A stretch of 64,000 bases of DNA from Mesorhabditis belari (taxonomy: Eukaryota; Nematoda; Chromadorea; Rhabditida; Rhabditidae): NCBI GenBank assembly GCA_958450365.1, contig CAUEEP010000420.1, positions 120,417-184,416 of the forward strand. Direction: 5' to 3'. The notes beneath the pieces were generated by a model. The model saw only the letters and a program-made list of their open reading frames with translations. It did not search any database and was not told where the DNA came from. Shown piece by piece: positions 21,926 through 33,400 of the stretch (position 1 is the stretch's first letter; every line of letters starts with the position of its first letter). The translations under genes were made by a program, and so were the position numbers.

Positions 21926-23303
21926 TAGATTTAAAGTAAACTTTTGATTTCAGATGATTTGTGGTGTTAGGCTAGGTCAAACAGCTTGAATTTGTGACTG
22001 AATTATTGTTACTATGTTATTATTGTTACAATTATCGTTTCTAAACATAACTCTACATTAATCTAGGGTTATTTTAATGGTATCGACTCGAGTGATTTCG
22101 TTGATGAACAAGTAGTTCTTGTTTTTCAAAATGGACCCATCGTTGTCACCACTTATTCTTTTTGTGCTATTATCTTCTTCATCAAAATTGTGACATGCTT
22201 ATTTTTAAGCTATTTGGGTATTAGTCAAACGATGCGAACACGTCATTTGAAACAACAAGATGAACATTCAAGAAAGACTGTCGAGATGCAGAATTACTTC
22301 TTGTTGATCTATTTATTACAGGTACATTGATTTTTGTTTCTAGCTGTAGCTATAGCTTTTTATTGTAGCTTGAATACTATTGGGTGAGCAATTTAAACCC
22401 GATTTCAAAACACTAATTTATCGATTCAGTTTAATAAACCCTAACTAGGGATTGTTGTTTATTTATCACCGAGTTTCGAAGTGGAACCTAGCCTATTTTG
22501 TAGCAAAATTTTATCGCTGATTCCGAATATCTAAGTCGTTTTTGTGTAATGGATCCAAATTTTCGACTTACGACTAATTAAATCGTAAAATCAGACTTAT
22601 CTACACAATAATATTCAAAGTATCATTTGTAATTTTAGATGTTTAACACATTCTTCACCTTTTTATTACCGTGCTTTATGCTGATCTTGGCAATGCTTAA
22701 CATAAGTATTCTACCAGAGTTTGGTAAACTGTTTATTAATATTAACAATTCCCTTTGTTTCAGTCAGTTCATCTTTTGTCCTATTCATGTATTTTCACTC
22801 GGCTTTCAACTCGTTGATCCTCATATTTTCCACGAGAACCTACAGACAAGTGCTTTATGGATGGTCGTTGAAAGTGTATTCATTCGTTTCAAGAAAAGCA
22901 ACCAGTGAGTGTTTCCTGTCCCTAATTTTTCTCACTATTCTCTCTTTAATTTGCATAGATACTTGAATTAACATAAAACTGCATCAATAGATGTCTTCAT
23001 GAGTACATTTAGACTTTTCCTATTATCCCATCTCTAGTTTGCATATAGATTAAAATAAGCCTTTGTGTAAATCAGAGTTATAACTGTATCAATTCAGCTT
23101 CACGCTAAATGCAAGCGATAGGAGATAGCGGAGTTATGAAAAAGCCAGAATTTCATCGCTGCAAAGCTATTGCGTCCACCAAAAACTGTTGCAAGATCAT
23201 AAATTTAAAATAAGCCATCAATTTAGCAAACTGGCAATCGATTAATAGGGTTTTCGTTGAGTCGACAAGCACGAATGGCCATCGAACGACGAGATCATAA
23301 AAC

Positions 23304-23432
23304 ATGAAGAAACTTGTTAAAACTTTATGTGGAACTAAAGTGAAATACTTCACAATTCGTTCGACAGATGGAGAGGTTCTCTGTTCTTACAAAACACTTC
23401 AATATAATGACATTGTCCTCGTCAATGATTGA
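23304..23432 (+). CDS. Conserved 42-aa frame downstream of receptor B
   Basis: Starts MKKLVKTLCGTKVKYF and includes STDGEVLCSYKTLQYN. Identical in predicted protein to the frame at 37502-37630, while the A copy is longer with a stop. AATAAA at 23509-23514. Could be the decayed 3' exon of a gene or part of the receptor 3' UTR. No family recognised. Confidence 0.35.
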   Translation: MKKLVKTLCGTKVKYFTIRSTDGEVLCSYKTLQYNDIVLVND

Positions 23433-23804
23433 GATTAGGTGAAAGGGTCGGAGATGGGCCAAGAGTTGGGAACTAATTGAAACATTGATGTATGGCATTT
23501 GTTATGAGAATAAAAGCTTAACAAAAGCGATTACTTAAACGAAATGACCTAAAAAATAGCATTAAACTTGACAATAACTGATCAGAATGTTAAGTGAACA
23601 TTGATTTTCATTTTTGATTTTGTTTTGACAAACCCAGTACGAACACCCATTGAACAAATTAATAATAAAAAAACCTATATAACGTCACTTTTTACTTAAA
23701 TTACGCATCATTTTGTTTTTTAAATGACGTCTTTAAATTTCCCAATCTTGTACGCCATACGCCCACGAGCTCAAGGAAATCTGGTGCTCCGTATGCTCAT
23801 TTAA

Positions 23805-23851
23805 ATTCTGTTTTTTGATATCCAAGTTCGACTCTAAAGTTCATAGAAAAA
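23805..23851 (+). other. Inferred crossover junction of chimeric unit B
   Basis: Left of here (for example GCCCACGAGCTCAAGGAAAT) B matches C at 37960. Right of here (AGAAAAAGGACAATC, AATTTCTAAATTTACTCCC) it matches A at 10960 and differs from C. The shared GATATCCAAGTTCGACTC block is the likely exchange site. Confidence 0.8.
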
Positions 23852-24256
23852 GGACAATCTAATAACACCTGGCTACCGGTAAATTTCTAAATTTACTCCC
23901 TTTTTTCCACTTTTTCCACTTTTTCCATCTTCAATCAAAATCGGTTTTCACCTTTGCTCAATCTTTTGAATCAAACATTTATATAATTTTCAAGTTTTTC
24001 AAAGTAGACTCGATGTATTTTACAGTAATCTTACAATCTGGTTCGTAATTTGTGCTCAAACACGTTGAAAATCTTCATTTTATTCAATCACTTAAGAAAA
24101 ATATGGAAAACAAGTGCGCCAGGGGTTCGTGTTTGTTCAAGCACAAAGTACGACGAGAACATGGAACTACTCCACCCTTTTTCATTACTATTCACTCAGC
24201 TTTTATCTAATAATTCAAATGTTTACTTTCAGAAGCTCTAAAATCAGTCTCAAAAA

Positions 24257-24592
24257 ATGAAAGCCCTACAAATGATTCTCATCGTTGTTTTATTTTTTGC
24301 CCTCATTGCTCAAAGGTGAGTCAAATGATCAGATTTTTAACTCAAAATTCTGTGGGATAAGAAAATGAAAGGATAGAGAGATTAAGAAAGAAGCTTGTAT
24401 GATTTGAATCGTTTCAGTGAATCCACTCCATTGGTGTCTCGACGAATGAAACGACGTTTGATAATGCGACAACCAATGATGGATATTCCCTTTGAGGATG
24501 TTCTCGATATATACAATTTGGGAGCAAGCAAGAGAAAACTACGGTATTCAGCTGATTACCTTTACAATTCTTTAATAGAAACAAAGAAGTAG
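24257..24592 (+). CDS. Small secreted peptide precursor, copy B
   Basis: Exons 24257-24315 and 24418-24592; 77 aa. Differs from copy A by Leu for Pro in the signal peptide (MKALQ versus MKAPQ); the mature part is the same. TTTACTTTCAG acceptor and 24-nt leader precede the ATG. It lies downstream of a dead receptor but shows no lesion itself. Confidence 0.8.
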
Positions 24593-24709
24593 TCTGTCTT
24601 GAACTGATCTGATTAATCTAAGAAAAGCCCCGAGGCCTGTCTGAAGCCAAATCAGACCTGATCTGGTCTGACTGACTTACATACTTGGTTTAAATCCTCC
24701 TAATAGAGA

Positions 24710-24930
24710 TACCGTATTAGTCTAATACTAGTGCACCCTGAGCGTCGCCAAAATTGCTCGAAATCTCGACAAGCGCTTATCAGAACCTATCGATGTGGGG
24801 TCGGAAAATGTAGCTGACGATGAGATCTAGTGGGGGATTAGAGTGTTGAGCTTCGGCAAAAGCTTGGAAACCCGTAAAATAGTCCCCAACACGGCTCGGC
24901 GGGGTGCACTACTATTAGAGAAAAACAGTA
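24710..24930. mobile_element. MITE with ACCGTATT ends (unit B)
   Basis: Nearly identical to 12066-12283 at the same place in the unit. Confidence 0.75.
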
Positions 24931-25084
24931 ATTAAAATAATCTCTATCACAATATTATGAAAAACATTTCAGGCACTCACACAAAGCGCAATTTCTTCCC
25001 AACCTCCACTATCTACGAGCTCTGGTAGTCCCCAACCACCCCTTCCCCATTCACAAAGTATTACCCTAATCTATAAATATCATT

Positions 25085-25850
25085 CTATTGAATAAACCTC
25101 AAGATGTTTTCTTTTCGATTTTGACATTTTTTGGTTTTCTTTCTTGGGTTTCTTGGTCGATCTCAAGCCTTTCCAAATCTCATTCGCATTCCTTTTCGGT
25201 TATTATTTTTTCGGTTTTTAAATCTGTGATAATATCTGGTTTTTTTTCTTTTAGCGCTATAAAATAAATCTTTATGGGGTATTGGAAGCTTTAAAAAGAT
25301 TAACGAATTGTGTTTTCTCTTGTGGCCTGAAATGGTCTAAAATGAAGCTTTTTCGAAAAACAGAAGCTCTAGAAGACAAATAAACAAAAAGAGTTCTTTT
25401 ATGTTAGTTTCATATAACTTTAATTGGCGGTATTTTCTAACGGAAAACCCGGGCATGACCATTACCAGAAACACAGAAAAGAGACATTTGTGACCCCTCA
25501 ACTTAAAAGTCACCCAAGGCTTCAATAATCAATTCAATTCAAAAGCCTTTGCACTATTTTGTAGAGGAGATTCAGGGTTTTCGAACAGTATAAAACACTT
25601 ATCGGCTGAGGCTTGCAGTCTTTTTATTTTTGGAATGATGTGTGAGCGCTGGTTTCATTCCCACCACCCTAATATTAGATTGGCAACTTGAAAGTTGGTA
25701 CACTTATGCATTTTACTTTTTAGAAATAACTAGTGCATCAATTAATCTACAGTTTTAACCAATAAAAAGGTCTATTTATTCTCTAAAATAAGCTTAAGAC
25801 AGATTTAGAAAAGCTTCGGTTTTGCCGGTTTCTAGGGGGCAAGAAGTTGA
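25085..25850. repeat. Dispersed repeat containing TTAGATTGGCAACTTGAAAG element (unit B)
   Basis: Shared with 41990-42745 in unit C and, inverted, with 48557-49470. Absent from unit A, where CATTCTATTGA is joined directly to AAAAAGTGAACAC, implying a deletion of about 770 bp in A. Contains AAAATAGTGCAAAGGC and GGGGCAAGAAGTTGAGG motifs. Noncoding. Confidence 0.7.
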
Positions 25851-25911
25851 GGAACGAAAAAAAAAGTGAACACTTGATAAAGCGATTTGAGCACTTTCTT
25901 AATAATATATA

Positions 25912-28900
25912 TGTTACGTCCGAATCTGAGGAGACATCCATCTCCGATCCGGACGTCCGAATCTGAGGAGATTCGTTCTCCTCTGAAACGGACGACCGAC
26001 TCAGAGATGGACGTCCGACTCTGAGTCGGACGTCCGTTTCGGAGGAGAATGATCATTCTTCTCGGAATCGGACGTCCGATCTTGAGAACAAATAGTTTAA
26101 ATGCAAAATCCAATGTTTTGAACAAAACACATGTATTCAGATTCAAATTTTCCTTTTTTCTTTCAAATTCAAAGGTAAAATTGATGTGATTGTGCTTTTT
26201 CAAGTTCTACTAAAGTGCCGTTAACCTTTATAACAAACATAACATAACAAACAAAAACAACAACGAAAATTAACGGTTGCATAGACCATTGACATTAAAA
26301 ATAAAATTGAAACAAAAAAGAGACAATAATTACTTGTTAGTACAGCTTTTCGAATGGTGGCATCTCGAATTGCAGAGCAAGTCCTTCCTTCGACAAGCGC
26401 ACCGATTCGTTGTGCATCCGCTCAAGCACATGCAATGGCTGTGACCTAAATGCAAAGAATTGAGTCAAATAAAAACATTTACAAACTATCAAACCCATTT
26501 AAGAATTAATAAAAGTTACTTACCTTGACTTCCTGTGATTGATGCTGCTCCAACGGCTGTTCTCACTGTTGTCTCCTTGTCTGGGATCGAATCGATGGAG
26601 ATGAAAATGTTGTTGCAGGGAGCCATTTGATTCCTAGTGAACATCTGACGAAGATGACCATCTTGTGTGCCGATGGAGTAGAAACCGTCATTAACCCCTA
26701 AAATTTCTTTTACACAATGCAAATAACTTGACAATTACCTGTAACGACTCCGAGCAAGTTTTGAGGGCCGATCTTGGGGTGATCGACATTTGGAATCGGC
26801 AGCACCACGTTTTGTCCAACATCAATTGGACAAAATATAAAAATAATCTTAATGAAAAGTTAAAATTCCAAAAGTACCTTAATTCACTGGCTTGAAGCAT
26901 CTTTCGTGCTTGTTTCTCCTGAGCAGACCAGGCTCCCTCTCTTTCCATTAGAATCGAATCGTGTCGGCGATCGATTTCCACACGCTCCTCAACAATTTGT
27001 CCGCCTAAAATTAAACAAAATCCAATTAAAATTTTCAAAAACAGACCAAGTATTGCTCCAACAAGTGTAAGTTGAAAATCGGCTTCACCAACCGCAGATA
27101 ATTCCTAAACAAAAGAGACATGTTTATCTAAAGCTTGAATTATACCTCAACATTTTCCTCTATCGAATCCGTAAAGCTTAGATCCGTGTAACGAGTCGAA
27201 TTACCTTCCTAAAATCGCAAATAAAAGTAAGTACAAATACAAAAAACTACTAATATGTTCTCTACGGCGTTTATTGTTTGCTCTAGTGCATCATCTTCGG
27301 ATGTTGGAGCAATCTACAAGACGAAATTGCTCTAAACATAAATATTAGGTTGAGTACTAAGTCTTTCACCCAAATTCATTTTCTAATTGAGTACGCCTCA
27401 AACAACCAAATACCAAACAGTTTCTTTTATTAGATAACCCAATCATTTTCCTTGCAACTAACTTTGAAAGTTATTGAAAAGCTTTGTTTTGAAGGTTTTT
27501 CATTAAAAAGAAGCCGAGTGTTTAAAAACGACAAGTTTCGATGATGCGATGCGAATAAAAAATACTTTACCTCATCGTTAACAATTGTTGCATCGTCTTC
27601 GGGCTCTTGACCAAACATTGCTGCATAAGGAGAACGGTTGATACCAGAATGAAACCTATTTCCTTATTTGCATAAGGAGAACGGTTAATACCAGAATGAA
27701 ACCCAGAATGAAACCTATTAAACTTAATTTTTCATAAAATTTAAAAAGTTACCTAATGTTCTTCGTGTATTGATGAAGCCCATTCAATTGTTTTATTCTC
27801 TCTTTTATGGGCGCTTATGATATCCTAAAACACCATAATGACCTGAATGACCAGATAAACAATCCAAAATACCTCTATATCTGCATTTGCCCGCTCGACG
27901 CTGCCTTGCGATTGTGAATGGCGCGGCTTTCCGTGTACAATTTTGCATCCTGGCCATTGGGTGACCGTATCTTCGAGATGTTTGTTTGCAAACACTCGTC
28001 CGTTATCTAAAACAGAAAAATAGAGATTATAGGAACAATAGTAACTATTATTATTTTTAAAAACCGCTTACCAGTTTGAAGAATCCGTGGTGCCCCGAAG
28101 GTCCCGAAAATGGAAACCACGTGTTCTGCCACTTCCATTGTTCTGCCACTTCGCTTTCAGCGCCCTAAGCGACACGAATTTCGTCAGATGGTCCTAAATT
28201 TTTAAAAATTGATTTTAAAACCAACATTTAAAGAATAAGAAAAACAATTTACCTGATAAACTAAGATGAATTTGGAGTCGCCATCGGGAACACTTTGCAT
28301 ATCAATTAAATCGAGTTGGCATCATTGGTTTTGATGGCGAGAAATGATTGGCTTCAATACGATCCCCTTTTCGGCAGCTTCTTTTTCAATTGACATTCCT
28401 CGCATTGATCCACGAAAATCTTCCAAATGTCCTTTGAAATCCCGAAATAACTTCGAAGAGCTTTCCACATTATCCCAATACCAGCGTGTCCGAGAGATGA
28501 GTGTTTTTGTCGAAGCAATTCGTAGAGATCCTCTCGTTTAATGACTTTTTTCCCTTCGTCCTCTTTGCTCCATCGCCATGATGCAGCAGAATTGAAGTCC
28601 CGTTTTCGTTGAATAGAGAATATCGTCGGTGAAGATTTTGCTCCGCTTTTGATCTCCAATTGCTTTCTGATTGCAACAGCTCGATCATATTTTTGTACTT
28701 TTCAGTGTTTGGGAAACAACTTCGTTGCCCGAGTTGCTCATCGAAGCCCGCCATTCACAAGCTAAAAAAGAAACATATAGTTAAAAACATAGTTAAAATG
28801 TATAGATAAAAGAAAAAAATAAAACATCTTGCCAAATTGTCAAACCGTACATCTTACCAAATTATTTGTGAAGAAAAAAAAGTAAATTGAGAGAATTTCC

Positions 28901-29115
28901 ATTTTAACTTCCTTTTTCATTTGTTTTGTTCTAAACATTGGATTTTGCATTTAAACTATTTGTTTTCAAGATCGGACGTCCGATTCCGAGAAGAATGATC
29001 ATTCTCCTCCGAAACGGACGTCCAGCTCTGAGTCGGACGTCCGTTTCCGAGGAGAATGAATCTCCTCAGATTCGGACGTCCGGATCAGAGCTGGACGTCA
29101 GATTCGGAAGTAACA
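25912..29115 (-). mobile_element. Ginger-like DNA transposon, copy 2
   Basis: 3204 bp with the same ends and the same TATA flanks (25908-25911 and 29116-29119) as copy 1. The right TIR is about 24 bp shorter (one GAGTCGGAC unit missing). It keeps the integrase-core exon region (28090-28290) that copy 1 has lost. Confidence 0.88.
26330..28754 (-). pseudogene. KRBA2/SCAND3-type DDE integrase gene of Ginger element 2
   Basis: Same order of parts as copy 1, plus the core exons around 28092-28310: LDLIDMQSVPDGDSKF (first Asp), DHLTKFVSLRALK and EHVVSIFGTFGAPRILQT, leading into DNGRVFANK and GSVERAN. All three catalytic positions are thus recognisable. The frame is broken by a shift before GIVLKPI, a TGA just before LDLIDMQS, and a 17-bp duplication with a lost base after SLRALK. 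The Cys-rich C-terminal exon is at 26330-26445. Inactive but the best reference for reconstructing family relationships. Confidence 0.85.
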
Positions 29116-29220
29116 TATATTCTTTGTTCAGGGGCGAATAGAAGTGAATCAGATAATCATGACCGCATAACATATTGCTACAATACTTTCAGAAAAGAAG
29201 AAAGAAAACTAGAAATAGTA

Positions 29221-30020
29221 CAGTAAGACTCTATAGAGACTATTGTTATATAGAGCTAATGAAAACTGGTTTTCTGAACCGAATCGTTATAGAGGGTCAT
29301 TATAACGATTTTATTAACGATAACAACAAAATACAAAGATTACAAGTTTCTAATTTCAAAAAAGAAATTATTTAATGTATTCTGCTTTACAGAGTTCAAA
29401 ATTGTTTCATAGAAAAAGCCATCAATAACGGTTAAAGCACGAGAAACAGCACTGTTTCCATTTTGCTTTGCGTATTTCTTTTGATAGGATACGAAGGCTT
29501 CACTTTTCGAAACACAGTCTCCCATTACATTCTTCCATTACTTCCATTACAATTTCTTCTTCGCTTTCACTCCCAGAAAGTAGAACATTTTCGGCATTTC
29601 GCGAGCCTAAGGCTATTTCTTCTAATGAACGAAAATCTGTAGTGACAACGAAGTCGTCGGCAAGCATGAAATCCATTGCATTAATGTTCTTTTCCACATC
29701 ATCCCGATCACAAATCTGCATCCATATAGGCTCGGCCACCTTGTTAATATCGTTCTCCTCTTCGATTTTCTCGTTTCAAGCCTTCTATTTAACGTCTGTC
29801 TTTGTCGCAAAAATCGTTATATCAGTAAAAATATTCAATATTTTGGAAAAATTTATCGTTATCTCGAGAAAATCGTTATAAAAGAATCGTTATATCAAGG
29901 TTTTTTATAACGTATTTTACATTACGATCGCCGGCACCGAGCACAGCTAGCACAGCTTATGTAGAGCAAAGCTTATGTCGAGGTTATCGTTATATCGATG
30001 GTTGTTATAAAGAGGCATTT
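29221..30020 (-). mobile_element. pogo/Tigger-like remnant, copy 2
   Basis: Duplicate of 15636-16435, with end CAGTAAGACTCTATAGAGAC. C-terminal transposase frames include DFMLADDFVV and NSVKQNTLNNFF. Confidence 0.7.
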
Positions 30021-30441
30021 AAAAATTTTAAAAAAAAACCACATTGCCTGATCAACAGTTGGATGAGGAGCATCATTTGTCCTTGTTGATTGCTTTCCCT
30101 TCTCGTCTTTACTCTCATTTGTTGACGGATTGTCCGATTGTCCCTAAAAACGTATTTTGCAATAGGGCTAAATTTAGTTGTTGAACGAAATTACACTGCA
30201 CTAATGGAGTTCAGCTTACAAAAACAAAAAAATCAACGTAAAACACAGATTATTCAACAGTAGAAATAAAAAAAATCTTTTCCCTTTCCCTCTTTTCTTT
30301 TTCTCTCCTTTTCCGTCTCCATCTCCCTCACCTTTTGATGTTAGATTTCCTAAGAACAGGTGAAACATTTAATGATTTATATTCAAAAGTAGAAGCTAAA
30401 GTTTTCAAGAAAATTTTCTTAAACATATCGATTTACGTGAA

Positions 30442-33400
30442 ATGTTTCATCCAACTGCTGCCCAGAGATTTTTACTGAATTGTTTATATGAAGGCTTATG
30501 GTAAGTTGTTTGTTTTTTTGTAGCCAAATTGATTTAGTGTTGTCACAACATTACTCTTCTTCTTTGCAATGTATTTCTTGATTAGACACAAAAGTCTAGC
30601 CACAAAAAGGCATCGACAGTACATGTTTTGTATAGCGGTGAGGATCAGTATTTTTGTTGACTGAACTAGACAAAGATTGATACAGGTCTATGTCATGAGT
30701 TAGTCAAAACAATCCGTTAGACAAGTGGTTGAGGTATATAGTAATAGCCAATAGCTAAGCTACATACCTTTAGTTCTAATAACAAAATAAATAAAGGCTA
30801 GAAGCTTTCAGATATCTGCACAACTGATGGATCTCACCGCAGCACTCAGTCAACCAATCTTCATGCCACCATTTGGGGCCTTTTTTCAGATTTCTCCAAT
30901 CTATCTACCATCTCCTCTTCCATTAATTGCATTTGTAAAGCAACTACCACTAAATATTTACAGTTATCTTTTAGGTAATCGATCTTTTATGGGTTATTGT
31001 TATTTTTTCAGCTTTGGAGTTTTCCGCCATATACAAAGGTAAATGAAAGAACTAATGGCCAGTATTGAACTGATGACACAAATTATTGAGTTGTGTACTA
31101 ACAAGGAAACCACATACAGTGCGTAACAAAATGATAGATCCACCATGTTTTACGCCCCAGAAACTAGAAATTTTGAATAAAAATTCCAGTTTTAACCAAA
31201 AACAAGTTCAAAATATAGTTTTAAATCAATTTGCATCAAACTGTTATTTCATCGCGAAGACATTGCGCTTATAGAAATGTTTCTATGCTTTTCGCCATTT
31301 TTCCCGCGTAACAAAATGATAAATCCACCTTGATTTAACAGCTTTATTTTATAGTTTGGGGTTCCTGGGGCGAAAAACATCGTGGATCTATCATTTTGTT
31401 ACGCACTGTATACTTGCAGACCTCCAAAATTGGTGGGTAGGTAAAATCGACTCTGGGGAACCAAGTATTAAAAATTCAGCTACAAAGTTCCAAGATTACG
31501 GTAGTTATATTGTTTTTAATATTTGGTAAGATTTAGACGAGATAGGGTTTCTCTACACGATATTGTGAGCTTAGTTAGCACTTGAAGGCTTAGTTAGCAC
31601 TTGAAGGCTTAGTTAGCACTTGAAGGCTTAGTTAGCACAATGAAGCCTTTACGCGGTGGGGTAGTGGTCGTGCGTTCATTTACAAAGCGGAGGCTCTCGG
31701 GTTCAAGTCTGTTCTTTTAAAAGTGCTAATTTTGTGCTCTTGGTGGCACCAAGATCACCAAGCATTTGGCGAACGGCGCGGGCATATAGTTACAAGAAGC
31801 ACTGTTCAACCCTTTTCAATGACTGAATTTTGAATATATTTTTAATGTTATGTGATTTCTTTTGTAAGTCTTACACCCTTCATTTCATGATCTAAATGAA
31901 CAAGTCTACTACAAAATACAAACTACAGAATACAAACTACAAAACTCCAATTTTCTTTCATTGTAAATGTTTATCGTTTACTTTTTGTCATCTTAAAACA
32001 ATTTTTAGGATTTTAAAATAATCCGCGAGAACGAAAACTGGGATTTTTAAAAATATTTAAAAATGAGCCCATAAAGAAAACTGCTAAACGGATAATCCTG
32101 AAATTTTCGTTGTAGACCTAACTTTTTGTACGCTATCTTTTTTATTATGTCATCAAAATAATTTCATTGAAAGAAACGGTCCAAATCGAATCATCGGACC
32201 TTGTCGGAAAGCGCGGGGCTTCTTTGTTGTATCTCCAAGCGAGATCTCTAAGTTGTGCTGAGCTTAAGCCATTTCCCCATATTTTGGCTAGAAATAATTA
32301 TAGTGGGGGTATAACCCATAAGAACCAACCAAAAGAACCAAAAGAACTACCATTTTGTGCGCTATCTTTTTGATTTTGTCACTAAAATACAGTCATGTGC
32401 AAAAGTCTCTTCACATTCAATTTTCTGAAAAGTTTCATCAATTCTCTTTGATAAAGTTCATGGCGCTCTTTAAGCCATTAATAGCTTTAGTTACACAAAT
32501 ATATGTACAATTTATTTACACGAACGTTATCGGTATACAACACTTATTCATTGAGAAAAAAGTATAATTTTCAAAACACCCCGGAAAATCGCGGTGCAAA
32601 AGTCTTTTCACACAAAACGAAATTAAGCTTTAAATATTTTTAAGCTTTCAAAAAGGATCCGAATTTGACGTTGAACGATGGATTCATTCTTTTCAAACAA
32701 ACTTCAAACAGGAATATTTCCCGCTGGACCTTGCATCGACGCTTGCTTCAAGCAGCATTGTATGCTAGAAAACCTGCTTTCAAGCCTATGATGACAGCCA
32801 AACACAGGAGGCAGCGCCTTCAATTTGCTCAAACCTATTCAAATTGGACAATCGATGATTGGGCCCGAGTGATTTTTGTTGATGAAACCAAAGTTGATAT
32901 TTTTCCTTCAAATCGAAATCATCTGATCCGACGTCCAATTGGAAAGCGATATCAACTCAAGTACTTGCAACCCAAGGTGAAAACAGGCGGAGGATCAATT
33001 ATGTGTTTCGGTAAGGATAATTTTCTTTTTATACAGCTCAAAACGATTTCTTTAGGTGCTATGTGTAAAAGTTCAACAGGTCCGCTGGTCCCCGTAAAGT
33101 CAACAATGGATTCCCACCAATATATTGAGATATTGGACAGATGTCTACTTCCCTTTGCGACTGCTTCGATGAATCCAGGATGGTTTCTTTATCAAGATAA
33201 TTCGCCAGTACACAAAAGCAAACTTTTGATGGGTTGCGTTGTGACTCTTTCGATGGACATTTACCGGGATGGTTTGGAATCAATCACGTTTCTTTAATCG
33301 AGGCTCCACCATTCTCACCGGATTTGAATGTCATTGAGAATTTATGGGCTTATTTGAAATTAAAATTGCGAGGAAAACGATTCAATTGTAAAGTCGAGCT

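Larger units (their letters stand above)
16916..22966 (+). pseudogene. Str/Srh-type chemoreceptor, copy B, 5'-deleted pseudogene
   Basis: Exon equivalents: 16916-17142 (exon 3), 20087-20241 (5), 22067-22321 (6), 22639-22723 (7), 22764-22966 (8). These remain open and are closest to copy C. Exons 1-2, with the start codon and TM1, are deleted. Microexon 4 has lost both splice sites: the acceptor reads TTACGG instead of TTACAG, and the donor GTAGGT reads ATAGAT. Introns hold two mariner elements, a Tc1/mariner fragment and a MITE. The intact downstream exons indicate recent loss. A truncated transcript remains possible but could not make a 7TM protein. Confidence 0.85.
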
